A stretch of 8,386 nt of DNA, taken from NCBI GenBank assembly GCA_002389785.1, contig DGQS01000178.1, forward strand, positions 1-8,386, read 5' to 3'. Positions 1 to 6,847 of the stretch are shown here, one piece after another; within the stretch, counting starts at the first letter, position 1; each line of letters opens with the position of its first letter. The stretch is from Bacteroidetes bacterium UBA4408 (GTDB lineage Bacteria; Bacteroidota; Bacteroidia; UBA4408). A model generated the notes under the pieces. It saw only the letters and a program-made list of their open reading frames with translations. It had not been told where the DNA came from and did no database searches. The translations under genes were made by a program, and so were the position numbers.

Positions 1-2261
1 ATGCTAAAAAAATATTTGCGCTCAACGATCCTAAAAAAAATGAAGAAGCTGGTTTTGCTCTCTTACGCGCTTACCGCGGATTGCCAAAAAACAAAGCCTT
101 AATTAAATTTTTGAGCGAACCCGGCATCAAAGCACAATTGCAAAAAACAGAAAATTACTACATGCAAGACCATGGTAAAGAAATGCCAAAGGTGGATGCT
201 GAATTGTTTTTTGTGATTGACGAAAAAAACAACACAATTGAACTTACCGAAAAAGGAATTGAACTTATTTCGGGAGCCACTGAAGATGCTAAGTTTTACG
301 TGCTTCCGGATGTTGGAAGCGAGATAGCTGAAATTGAAAAATCTAGCATGAGCGATTCAGATAAACGAAATCGCAAAGAAGAACTAATGCGCGATTTTGC
401 TATCAAAAGCGAACGAGTGCATACCATGAATCAATTGATGAAGGCCTATACCCTTTTTGAATTGGATGTGGAATATGTGATTATTGATAATAAGATTAAG
501 ATTGTTGATGAACAAACCGGTCGTATCATGGAAGGCCGACGTTATTCGGACGGATTGCACCAAGCCATTGAGGCCAAAGAAAACGTAAAAGTTGAAGCCT
601 CCACTCAAACCTACGCCACCATTACCCTGCAGAATTATTTCCGCATGTATAAAAAATTGGCAGGTATGACGGGTACTGCCGAAACTGAATCAGCTGAGTT
701 ATGGGACATTTATAAATTGGACGTGGTGGTAATACCTACCAATCGTCCGATTGCACGTAAAGACAAAGAAGATTTGGTTTACAAAACCAAAAGAGAAAAG
801 TACAATGCAGTGATAGATAACATCGTTGAAGAAACCCAAAAAGGTCGTCCGGTGTTGGTTGGTACTACATCTGTAGAAATTTCGGAATTACTTAGCCGTA
901 TGTTGAAGCTAAAAAACATTAAACACAACGTGCTTAATGCGAAGATGCACCAGCGGGAAGCTGAAATTGTAGCCGAAGCAGGTAAGGCAGGTACCGTAAC
1001 CATTGCTACAAACATGGCCGGAAGGGGTACGGATATTAAACTTGGTCCGGGTGTAAAAGAAGCCGGAGGATTAGCCATAGTTGGTACCGAACGCCACGAT
1101 TCACGAAGAGTTGACCGACAGTTGAGAGGACGTGCAGGAAGACAAGGTGACCCGGGAACATCCCAATTTTTTGTGTCGCTTGAAGATGATTTGATGCGAT
1201 TGTTTGGTTCTGATAGAATTGCCAAATTAATGGACCGCATGGGTATTGAAGAAGGAGAAGTAATTCAGCACAGCATGATTACCAAATCGATTGAGCGTGC
1301 TCAGAAAAAAGTAGAAGAAAATAATTTCGGCACCCGAAAGCGCTTACTTGAGTATGACGATGTAATGAATTCGCAGCGAGAAGTAGTGTATAACAAGCGC
1401 CGACATGCTTTATTTGGTGAACGATTGGCGGTTGACATTGCTAACAGCATGTACGATGTATGCGAAAGCATCGTAAGCGAATACCAGGAACAAAAGGATG
1501 TTGAAGGTTTTGATCTGGAATTGATACGTGTTTTATCAATTGAAAGTCCTGTTGCCGAAAGCGAGTTTATGAAAACGCCGCACGACACTTTGGTTGAATT
1601 GGTTTATGAAAAAGCTTATGCGCATTACCAGGAAAAGGCAGCAATGATTACAGAAAATGTATATCCTGTGGTGAAAAATGTGTATGAAAATTCAGCACAC
1701 ATTTACGAAAATATTGTGATTCCTTTTACAGATGGAATCAGCACCATGCAGGTAATTGCCAATTTGAAAAAATCCTACGAATCAAAAGGACGAGAGCTGT
1801 TTTCGGCCTTTGAAAAGAATGTTCCTTTAAACATTATCGACGATGCTTGGAAAGAACATTTGCGCGAATTGGATGAATTAAAAACCTCGGTTCAAAATGC
1901 AGTTTACGAACAAAAGGATCCTTTGTTGATTTACAAATTTGAGTCGTTTGAATTGTTTAAAACGATGATTACCAAAGTAAACAAAGACATCGTTTCCTTT
2001 TTATCTAAAGCATCTTTACCTGAAGAAAATAAAAATGCAGTAAAAGAAATTAAAGCACCGGTACGAACCGACATGAGTAAATTACAAGTTAGCCGTACCG
2101 ACGACACAGGAGCTAGTGCCACCGGAAGAACAGCTCCTGATGCTGCACCCGAAAAGCCTAAAGTTCAACCTGTACGCGTCGAAAAAACCGTAGGTCGCAA
2201 CGATGCTTGCCCTTGTGGAAGTGGTAAAAAGTTTAAAAATTGTCACGGGGCAAATGCCTAA
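1..2261 (+). CDS. secA: Preprotein translocase ATPase SecA, partial (N-terminus outside window)
   Basis: SecA is the motor ATPase that binds SecYEG at the inner membrane and drives unfolded preproteins through the channel. The reading frame is already open at base 3 and has no plausible start, so the gene is cut by the window edge; 752 residues are visible. Walker A and the DEAD box are missing. Numbering from the first full codon, I see the end of the preprotein-binding region with IVDEQTGR near 167-174, MTGTAE near 222, the second nucleotide-binding fold with NMAGRGTD near 337-344 and the arginine-finger segment RGRAGRQGD near 375-383. The helical scaffold/wing region follows, including [10 protein letters not shown] linker of low complexity then leads to a C-terminal SEC-C zinc motif, CxCx8CH (C736, C738, C747, H748), which in other SecAs binds SecB or ribosomes. 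dxr follows after 15 bp, suggesting cotranscription. The identification is secure. A TTG at 81 could be mistaken for the start, but homology continues upstream of it. Confidence 0.97.
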   Translation, partial: AKKIFALNDPKKNEEAGFALLRAYRGLPKNKALIKFLSEPGIKAQLQKTENYYMQDHGKEMPKVDAELFFVIDEKNNTIELTEKGIELISGATEDAKFYVLPDVGSEIAEIEKSSMSDSDKRNRKEELMRDFAIKSERVHTMNQLMKAYTLFELDVEYVIIDNKIKIVDEQTGRIMEGRRYSDGLHQAIEAKENVKVEASTQTYATITLQNYFRMYKKLAGMTGTAETESAELWDIYKLDVVVIPTNRPIARKDKEDLVYKTKREKYNAVIDNIVEETQKGRPVLVGTTSVEISELLSRMLKLKNIKHNVLNAKMHQREAEIVAEAGKAGTVTIATNMAGRGTDIKLGPGVKEAGGLAIVGTERHDSRRVDRQLRGRAGRQGDPGTSQFFVSLEDDLMRLFGSDRIAKLMDRMGIEEGEVIQHSMITKSIERAQKKVEENNFGTRKRLLEYDDVMNSQREVVYNKRRHALFGERLAVDIANSMYDVCESIVSEYQEQKDVEGFDLELIRVLSIESPVAESEFMKTPHDTLVELVYEKAYAHYQEKAAMITENVYPVVKNVYENSAHIYENIVIPFTDGISTMQVIANLKKSYESKGRELFSAFEKNVPLNIIDDAWKEHLRELDELKTSVQNAVYEQKDPLLIYKFESFELFKTMITKVNKDIVSFLSKASLPEENKNAVKEIKAPVRTDMSKLQVSRTDDTGASATGRTAPDAAPEKPKVQPVRVEKTVGRNDACPCGSGKKFKNCHGANA

Positions 2262-2276
2262 TTTGAGCGGCTTATT

Positions 2277-3431
2277 TTGGAAGAAAAAAAGAAAATAGCC
2301 ATTCTTGGAAGTACCGGTTCTATTGGTACTCAGGCACTCGATGTAATCGCAGCTAACCCAACTCAATTTGAGGTGGAGGTATTAACAGCACAACAAAATG
2401 CCGATTTATTAATTGCTCAAGCAATCCAATTTTCGCCCAATTGTGTTGTTATCGGTGATACTACAAAACGTGACAAAGTGATGCAAGCTCTTAGCGGACA
2501 CGACATTAAAGTGTATGCCGGACAAGAGTCGCTTTCACAGGTTGTGCAAATGGAAAGTATCGATTTGGTATTAACCGCCTTGGTTGGCTATGCCGGATTG
2601 CAACCTACGCTTTCAGCAATAAACGCAGGAAAACAACTGGCGCTGGCTAACAAAGAAACTTTAGTAGTAGCAGGCGAATTGGTTACAAAGCTTGCGAAGG
2701 AAAAAGGAGTAAATATTTATCCCGTTGATTCGGAACACTCAGCAATATTTCAATGTCTGGTAGGCGAGTTTCACAATCCGATTGAAAAAATTTATTTAAC
2801 TGCATCCGGTGGTCCTTTTAGAGGTAAAAACAAAGAGTTTTTAGCAAGTGTCAAGAAGGAACAAGCGCTCAAACATCCGAATTGGGATATGGGTGCAAAA
2901 ATAACCATTGATTCGGCAAGCCTTATGAACAAAGGGCTTGAAGTAATTGAAGCCAAGTGGTTGTTTGGATTAAAAACGAATCAAATTGATGTAATTGTAC
3001 ATCCACAATCGATTGTGCACAGCATTGTGCAATTTGAAGATGGCAGCATGAAGGCGCAAATGGGTTTGCCGGATATGAAATTACCCATTCAATATGCGAT
3101 GGCTTATCCACAGCGGTTGAAATCGGATTTCCCTCGTTTCAACTTTTTGGCTTATCCTGAATTAACTTTTGAAAAACCCGATACCGAAACTTTCCGCAAT
3201 TTAGCGTTGGCATTTGATGCACTCAATAAAGGTGGCAATATGCCTTGTGTGCTGAACGCGGCAAATGAAGTTGTGGTAGATGCATTTTTAAAAGATAAAA
3301 TTTCCTTTTTGGGAATGTCGGACATTATAGAGACCTGCATGTCGAAAGTTCCCTCTATTGCCAAGCCTGATTATGACAGCTATGTAGCCAGTGACAGTGA
3401 GGCACGGCGCTTGGCAACCGCACTCTTATAA
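2277..3431 (+). CDS. dxr: 1-deoxy-D-xylulose 5-phosphate reductoisomerase (DXP reductoisomerase)
   Basis: Dxr is the cytoplasmic enzyme that converts 1-deoxy-D-xylulose 5-phosphate to 2-C-methyl-D-erythritol 4-phosphate with NADPH and a divalent metal; this is the committed step of the MEP isoprenoid pathway and the fosmidomycin target. The 384 residues match the usual length. Visible motifs are the NADPH-binding GSTGSIG (11-17), LANKETLV (123-130), metal ligands in PVDSEHSAIF (D151, E153), the SGGPFR loop (177-182), the HPNW flap (H200, W203), and S213, N218, K219 and E222 in the DSASLMNKGLEVIEA segment, plus H248 in HPQSIVHS. All expected catalytic residues are present. The start is taken as TTG at 2277 because no ATG or GTG lies between the in-frame secA stop and the GSTGSIG motif, and this start gives a normal N-terminus (MEEKKKIAILG). 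There is no separate promoter in the 15-bp gap, so it is probably read from the secA transcript. Confidence 0.97.
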   Translation: MEEKKKIAILGSTGSIGTQALDVIAANPTQFEVEVLTAQQNADLLIAQAIQFSPNCVVIGDTTKRDKVMQALSGHDIKVYAGQESLSQVVQMESIDLVLTALVGYAGLQPTLSAINAGKQLALANKETLVVAGELVTKLAKEKGVNIYPVDSEHSAIFQCLVGEFHNPIEKIYLTASGGPFRGKNKEFLASVKKEQALKHPNWDMGAKITIDSASLMNKGLEVIEAKWLFGLKTNQIDVIVHPQSIVHSIVQFEDGSMKAQMGLPDMKLPIQYAMAYPQRLKSDFPRFNFLAYPELTFEKPDTETFRNLALAFDALNKGGNMPCVLNAANEVVVDAFLKDKISFLGMSDIIETCMSKVPSIAKPDYDSYVASDSEARRLATALL

Positions 3432-3437
3432 AAGCTA

Positions 3438-3457
3438 TTAAACTTTGTTAAACTTTA
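3438..3457 (+). repeat. Tandem 10-bp direct repeat upstream of rseP
   Basis: Two adjacent 10-bp units, TTAAACTTTG (3438-3447) and TTAAACTTTA (3448-3457), differ only at the last base. They sit between the dxr stop and the rseP promoter candidate, ending 8 bp before the weak -33 element. They could be a regulator binding site or simply a chance duplication in AT-rich DNA; nothing in the sequence decides between these. Confidence 0.5.
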
Positions 3458-3465
3458 TACAAACA

Positions 3466-3496
3466 TTCGATAACCGCTACAAAGAAATTACCTTTG
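3466..3496 (+). promoter_or_regulatory. Bacteroidota-type promoter for rseP
   Basis: TACCTTTG at 3489-3496 is a perfect match to the primary sigma factor -7 consensus of Bacteroidota, TAnnTTTG. A degenerate -33 element, TTC at 3466-3468 (consensus TTG), lies 20 bp upstream, which is the usual spacing. Transcription would start roughly 5 to 7 bases downstream, leaving a leader of about 25 bases before the rseP ATG at 3528. It implies that rseP can be expressed independently of secA-dxr. Confidence 0.7.
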
Positions 3497-3527
3497 AACG
3501 CGTTAAAAAAAGCTCAAAATAACATAC

Positions 3528-4847
3528 ATGGAAATTCTGATTAAAGCAGCACAATTAATATTAAGTTTATCGATACTTGTAGTATTGCACGAGCTTGGAC
3601 ATTTTATTCCCGCCAAATTATTTAAGACTCGCGTTGAAAAATTTTACTTGTTTTTTGATCCTTGGTTTTCGTTGTTCAAAAAGCAAAAGGGAGAAACTGA
3701 ATATGGTATAGGTTGGTTGCCTTTAGGGGGTTATGTGAAAATTTCGGGGATGATTGATGAGAGTATGGATAAGGAGCAAATGGCCAAGCCTCCGCAACCA
3801 TGGGAATTTAGAAGCAAGCCGGCCTGGCAACGATTAATCATAATGCTTGGTGGAGTTACTGTAAACGCATTACTTGGAATACTCATTTACATCTGCATTT
3901 TGGCTTATTGGGGCGAAGAATATTTACCTACCAAAAACCTTAAATACGGGATTGCTTGCGATTCAACAGCACTAAAGATGGGACTAAAAAGTGGTGACAA
4001 AATTTTATTTGTTGACCATAAAGAAGTTGAAAATTTTGCAAAAATTCCTGCAGAAATTTTGTTTAACGAAGCACAATCTGTTACCGTTGAACGAGCAGGG
4101 GAAACATTAGATATTCCGGTGCCAGCAGGGTTTGCAGGCGCCTTAATAAAATCGCAAGGTAGCTTTATTAGTCCACGACAAACGATAGAAGTAGAGGAAG
4201 TTAATCCGGGTTCAGCAGCGGCAAAAGCCGGGCTTACCAAAGGTGATGTTATCATTGGAGTTGACTCTTCAGAAACCCGTTATTTTGATGAATTTAGAGC
4301 TGCTTTGCAAGCACACAAAAATCAGCAAATTACGGTTCGTTTGCTGCGCGCAGAAGCTGAAACAAGTGTAATAGTAGATGTTCCGAAAGAGGGATTAATT
4401 GGCTTTACTTTAAAAGATTATTCCAATTATTTAGAAACCAAAAAAATTGATTACAGTTTTTTAGAGGCTATTCCGGCAGGAACCAGCAAAGCGATTCACA
4501 CATTTGACGATTACATCAAGCAATTTAAATTAATTTTTTCACCCGAAACCGGCGCCTATAAATCATTGGGTGGTTTTATCACCATGGGTAAAATATTTTC
4601 ACCGGTGTGGGATTGGGAGCGCTTTTGGAACCTGACTGCATTTTTATCAATCATTTTGGCCGTGATGAATTTATTACCAATTCCTGCATTGGATGGAGGG
4701 CATGTTCTGTTTTTATTGTGGGAAGTTATTACCCGCCGAAAGCCTAACGAGAAGTTTATGGAATATGCGCAAACTGCAGGAATGATTTTGCTATTAGCAT
4801 TATTACTGTTTGCAAACGGAAACGATATATTTCGCTTGTTTCAATAA
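3528..4847 (+). CDS. rseP: RIP metalloprotease RseP (site-2 protease family)
   Basis: This is an inner-membrane zinc metalloprotease of the S2P/M50 family, which cleaves transmembrane segments of anti-sigma factors or leftover signal peptides. The zinc motif HELGH (21-25) is in the first membrane segment (about 3-26), and the third ligand is in NLLPIPALDGG (381-391, D389) in a C-terminal membrane segment. Both match active enzymes. WLPLGGYVKISG (63-74) is the conserved membrane-reentrant hairpin. A further membrane segment lies at about 103-127, and another at about 415-429. Two PDZ-like regions occupy the periplasmic part: about 140-200 (with MGLKSGDKILFVD) and about 220-285 (with NPGSAAAKAGLTKGDVI). 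The length of 439 is typical. The start is ATG, 96 bp after dxr, with its own promoter, and a strong terminator follows. dxr followed by rseP is a gene order I know from Bacteroidota. No anti-sigma or sigma factor gene is nearby, so the substrate cannot be inferred here. Confidence 0.95.
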   Translation: MEILIKAAQLILSLSILVVLHELGHFIPAKLFKTRVEKFYLFFDPWFSLFKKQKGETEYGIGWLPLGGYVKISGMIDESMDKEQMAKPPQPWEFRSKPAWQRLIIMLGGVTVNALLGILIYICILAYWGEEYLPTKNLKYGIACDSTALKMGLKSGDKILFVDHKEVENFAKIPAEILFNEAQSVTVERAGETLDIPVPAGFAGALIKSQGSFISPRQTIEVEEVNPGSAAAKAGLTKGDVIIGVDSSETRYFDEFRAALQAHKNQQITVRLLRAEAETSVIVDVPKEGLIGFTLKDYSNYLETKKIDYSFLEAIPAGTSKAIHTFDDYIKQFKLIFSPETGAYKSLGGFITMGKIFSPVWDWERFWNLTAFLSIILAVMNLLPIPALDGGHVLFLLWEVITRRKPNEKFMEYAQTAGMILLLALLLFANGNDIFRLFQ

Positions 4848-4857
4848 CACTTATTTT

Positions 4858-4908
4858 GGAGTGAACGAATTAGGCAACAATGGTGTAATTCGTTTATTCC
4901 TTCCTTTT
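4858..4908 (+). terminator. Rho-independent terminator after rseP
   Basis: The left arm 4858-4872 (GGAGTGAACGAATTA) and the right arm 4886-4900 (TAATTCGTTTATTCC) can form a 15-bp RNA stem containing two G-U wobbles, around a 13-base loop. The pyrimidine-rich tail TTCCTTTT (4901-4908) follows directly. It begins 10 bp after the rseP stop and should end the secA-dxr-rseP transcript. Confidence 0.82.
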
Positions 4909-4931
4909 AATCAAGCAAGCAAATAGTAAGC

Positions 4932-4956
4932 AAGGGGTAGTTAATAACTCCTTTTT
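4932..4956 (+). terminator. Second, weaker terminator-like hairpin
   Basis: AAGGGGT (4932-4938) can pair with ACTCCTT (4947-4953) with one G-U pair, giving a 7-bp stem and an 8-base loop; the T-run continues to 4956. It may act as a backup terminator to the one at 4858-4908. Because it precedes the next gene by about 50 bp, it could also lie in that gene's leader, although no promoter upstream of it was found. Confidence 0.4.
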
Positions 4957-4985
4957 ATTCAAAACAAACGAAAACATCTCCTCCT

Positions 4986-4993
4986 TAATTTTA
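4986..4993 (+). promoter_or_regulatory. Possible -7 element for the exported-protein gene
   Basis: TAATTTTA matches TAnnTTTG at seven of eight positions. No TTG lies 19 to 21 bp upstream, and it is only 15 bp before the proposed GTG start, so the leader would be very short. It is the best promoter candidate in the 161-bp gap, but a weak one. Confidence 0.25.
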
Positions 4994-5008
4994 CCAAAAA
5001 TTAATGCC

Positions 5009-5821
5009 GTGAATAAATTCGTCCCTCTTCTTGTACTACTTTGCGTTTTTCAAGGTTTATTCTGTAAAGCACAGGACAGCACAATTGATATAAATCCCTC
5101 AGATAGTGCAGTTCATAAAAAAACGCTGATTATTCCGTTCGAACCCGATATGTATATGAGCGACATGGATCGTGAAATTGGGGGCGTAAATCAATTAAAT
5201 CAACCACAAATTGTAGAGCGCTTTCGCATCGCATTTGACCGAGTATTGGACAATACTGTTCAATTAAAAAATGAAACACATACAATTCTGCACGATGAAA
5301 CTACTGCCAATGAAAGTCAGTTGGTGGAAATTTATTCGGGAATATCTTTTGTTTTCACACCCATTAGAAGAAGCGAAAAGGAACGATTAATTACTAAAGT
5401 GATTCCTAAAAAACAAGCTCCACAAAAAGAAGCTACCATTAAAAACGGCGAAGTGTATACCGTGCGCGATACCATTGAGCGCTATATGAAAACAATTCTT
5501 ATTGATACAACTTTGTTGGAGCGTTTGCATGAAAAAACAAAAGCAGAGAATTTTTTATTCATCAATCAATTTGAATTAAGAAACAGTTTTGAAGATGTAA
5601 TGCAGTTGCAAAACGATACGTATGAACGTGAATTGCGTGTGCATTATTCTGTACTCAACCGCGAAGGGAAAGAACTTAGTGGAGGAATTGCTAAATGCAA
5701 ATTTGATAATCGCATCAAAGAAATAAGTCGAATAGTAGCAGTATCGTTTCCTTGCGCCGCACAGCAAATTAGCAAAGCTTTGGTCGATTATGAGCAATCG
5801 CTAGTGAAGGTCAAAAAATAA
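5009..5821 (+). CDS. Exported protein of unknown function, 270 aa
   Basis: I do not recognise a named family. The N-terminus is a clear signal peptide: positively charged start (MNKF), hydrophobic core at about 5-18, and a plausible signal peptidase I site after A21 (CKA before QD). The cysteine at 19 does not sit in a lipobox, so a soluble periplasmic or secreted protein is more likely than a lipoprotein. The mature part begins with a strand-like TLIIPFEP followed by YMSDMDREIGG (49-59 region), then a helix with FRIAFDRVL, a charged middle section, and a C-terminal half with NFLFINQFEL, REGKELSGG and a final helix. No catalytic motif is evident. A hydrophobic strand near the start of the mature protein, followed by helices, loosely recalls CsgG/LpoB-like folds, but that is a guess. 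The start is GTG at 5009, because the only nearby ATG (5004) is in another frame and stops after two codons. Its function cannot be read from the neighbours, since it lies between a strong terminator and a convergent operon. Confidence 0.85.
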   Translation: MNKFVPLLVLLCVFQGLFCKAQDSTIDINPSDSAVHKKTLIIPFEPDMYMSDMDREIGGVNQLNQPQIVERFRIAFDRVLDNTVQLKNETHTILHDETTANESQLVEIYSGISFVFTPIRRSEKERLITKVIPKKQAPQKEATIKNGEVYTVRDTIERYMKTILIDTTLLERLHEKTKAENFLFINQFELRNSFEDVMQLQNDTYERELRVHYSVLNREGKELSGGIAKCKFDNRIKEISRIVAVSFPCAAQQISKALVDYEQSLVKVKK

Positions 5822-5914
5822 ATAGGGAGTATCAATTATACCAAAGATTTATTAGGGCGTACACCTGACTTGTAACTTATTGTACAGTTGTAGATTGTTC
5901 CACTATTTTAATTT

Positions 5915-5939
5915 GTACCCTGGCAAATCACGTTGGTAC
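5915..5939. repeat. Short inverted repeat in the convergent spacer
   Basis: GTACC (5915-5919) and GGTAC (5935-5939) form a 5-bp inverted repeat around 15 bases. It lies between the converging ends of the exported-protein gene and the DUF2480 gene, where terminators for both strands would be expected. It lacks an adjacent T-run on either strand, so a terminator role is doubtful. It is the only hairpin I can point to in the 127-bp spacer apart from a 4-bp GTAT/ATAC pair near 5830. Confidence 0.25.
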
Positions 5940-5948
5940 TCTCCGGCC

Positions 5949-6452
5949 TTAGTTTTTGCGTTTATACAGAGGAACCGTTGAACAAGGTTCGCCATACATA
6001 ATACTTTTTGCTATGGGTTGTAAAAGACTCGTTAACTCAACAAAAGCTCCTTTGGGAATGGGTAATTTTCCGCAACCTTTTACAACAATTCTTGCATCCT
6101 TGAATGGTGTTAAATTTAACTTTGCGAGTGTTTCCTGAAAAATACTCTGCTCTAATTGTTCCAAATTTCCGAACACTATTTTTTTTGCAAATGGCGCTAA
6201 AGCAGCTGTGAGTAGCATATATGCCCAAGTAGGAATTATCGCATCGGTGGAGCAAGTAATGGCCACATACTTATCTTGATAGGTGCTCCAATCCGTTTCT
6301 TGAATAAAAGCTCTATATTCCTTTTCACGTAAAATTAACCCTTGAAAAAGTTGCTCCTTAATATCCACCAACACCCTTTCCCCTTCAGGATAAAACTCTT
6401 CCAAATCAAGTGTGAGGAGACCGCTTGCAGCTACTTTATTTGAAATTTCCAT
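5949..6452 (-). CDS. DUF2480 family protein, distal gene of the SUF cluster
   Basis: This 167-residue cytoplasmic-looking protein has no signal peptide or membrane segment. I recognise it as the DUF2480 family from its conserved segments: LDLEEFYPEGERVLVDIK (15-32), DKYVAITCSTDAIIPTWAYML (60-80), VVKGCGK near 123-129 and a C-terminal GEPCSTVPLYKR (154-165). The family is found in Bacteroidota, commonly beside SUF genes, and has no established function. Three cysteines (C67, C127, C157) fall within the most family-like segments. With their SUF context they could be metal, cluster or sulfur ligands, but that is inference. The start is ATG at 6450-6452. The gene lies 59 bp downstream of the DUF59 gene on the same strand, a wider gap than elsewhere in the cluster, so it is probably the last gene of the operon. 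A weak internal promoter in that gap is possible. Confidence 0.88.
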   Translation of the reverse strand: MEISNKVAASGLLTLDLEEFYPEGERVLVDIKEQLFQGLILREKEYRAFIQETDWSTYQDKYVAITCSTDAIIPTWAYMLLTAALAPFAKKIVFGNLEQLEQSIFQETLAKLNLTPFKDARIVVKGCGKLPIPKGAFVELTSLLQPIAKSIMYGEPCSTVPLYKRKN

Positions 6453-6481
6453 GCTTACTTCGTACTTTTTGTAACTTATAC

Positions 6482-6501
6482 TTGAAAAAAATAGTTTTCA
6501 A
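6482..6501. repeat. AT-rich 7-bp inverted repeat between the DUF59 and DUF2480 genes
   Basis: TTGAAAA (6482-6488) and TTTTCAA (6495-6501) are perfect reverse complements around a 6-base spacer. They sit in the 59-bp gap between the two leftward genes. The stem is too AT-rich to be a convincing intrinsic terminator, but it could be an mRNA hairpin that adjusts expression of the last gene, or an operator. Confidence 0.4.
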
Positions 6502-6511
6502 AAACCATTAT

Positions 6512-6841
6512 TTACATAAATCCCAATTCTAATTGTGCCACTTCACTCATCATGCTTTTTTCCCAAGGTGGCTCAAAAGTAATTTCAACTTTAGCCTTAC
6601 GTACACCTTCCACTTCGGCAATTTTTTGTTCCGTTTCAGGAGGTAATGTTTCTGCTACCGGGCAGGATGGAGAGGTTAATGTCATTTTCACTTCCACCTC
6701 ATTGTCGGCATTGATAGTTACTTCATAAATTAATCCCAATTCCCATATATCAACTGGTATTTCAGGGTCATAAATCGTTTTTAGAACATCGATTACCTTG
6801 TCGGCAAGTTCCTTATTTTCGGTATTAATTATAGCTGCCAT
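6512..6841 (-). CDS. SUF-associated iron-sulfur assembly factor, DUF59/MIP18 family (SufT/PaaD-like)
   Basis: This small cytoplasmic protein of 109 residues consists of a single DUF59 (MIP18) domain. Family hallmarks are YDPEIPVDIWELGLIY (24-39) and the TLTSPSCPVAETLP segment (54-67), which holds the conserved cysteine C60; PPW (91-93) lies near the C-terminus. Members help mature iron-sulfur proteins, probably in assembly or transfer of clusters to targets; SufT and the eukaryotic CIA factor MIP18 are relatives. The length fits the short SUF-associated form rather than the longer SufT of about 170 residues, so I give no symbol. The start is ATG at 6839-6841, just 6 bp after the sufE stop, so translational coupling and shared transcription with sufS-sufE are likely. 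No other small domain is fused to it. Confidence 0.92.
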   Translation of the reverse strand: MAAIINTENKELADKVIDVLKTIYDPEIPVDIWELGLIYEVTINADNEVEVKMTLTSPSCPVAETLPPETEQKIAEVEGVRKAKVEITFEPPWEKSMMSEVAQLELGFM

Positions 6842-6847
6842 AGTGTA

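Noticed and set aside
81..83. TTG as the start of secA
   Set aside because: The upstream codons from base 3 continue SecA-like sequence ([13 protein letters not shown]), so the TTG is an internal leucine and the gene is truncated by the window edge.
779..1240. Open frame of 153 codons on the minus strand inside secA
   Set aside because: It is fully antisense to the highly conserved SecA ATPase domain, and its translation is serine- and proline-rich without any recognisable family, as expected of a shadow frame.
3905..4255. Open frame of 116 codons on the minus strand inside rseP
   Set aside because: It is antisense to the PDZ region of RseP, with no start context or family resemblance; it is a shadow frame.
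5009..5080. Lipoprotein signal for the exported protein
   Set aside because: The cysteine at residue 19 is preceded by GLF, which does not fit a lipobox; a signal peptidase I site after A21 fits better.
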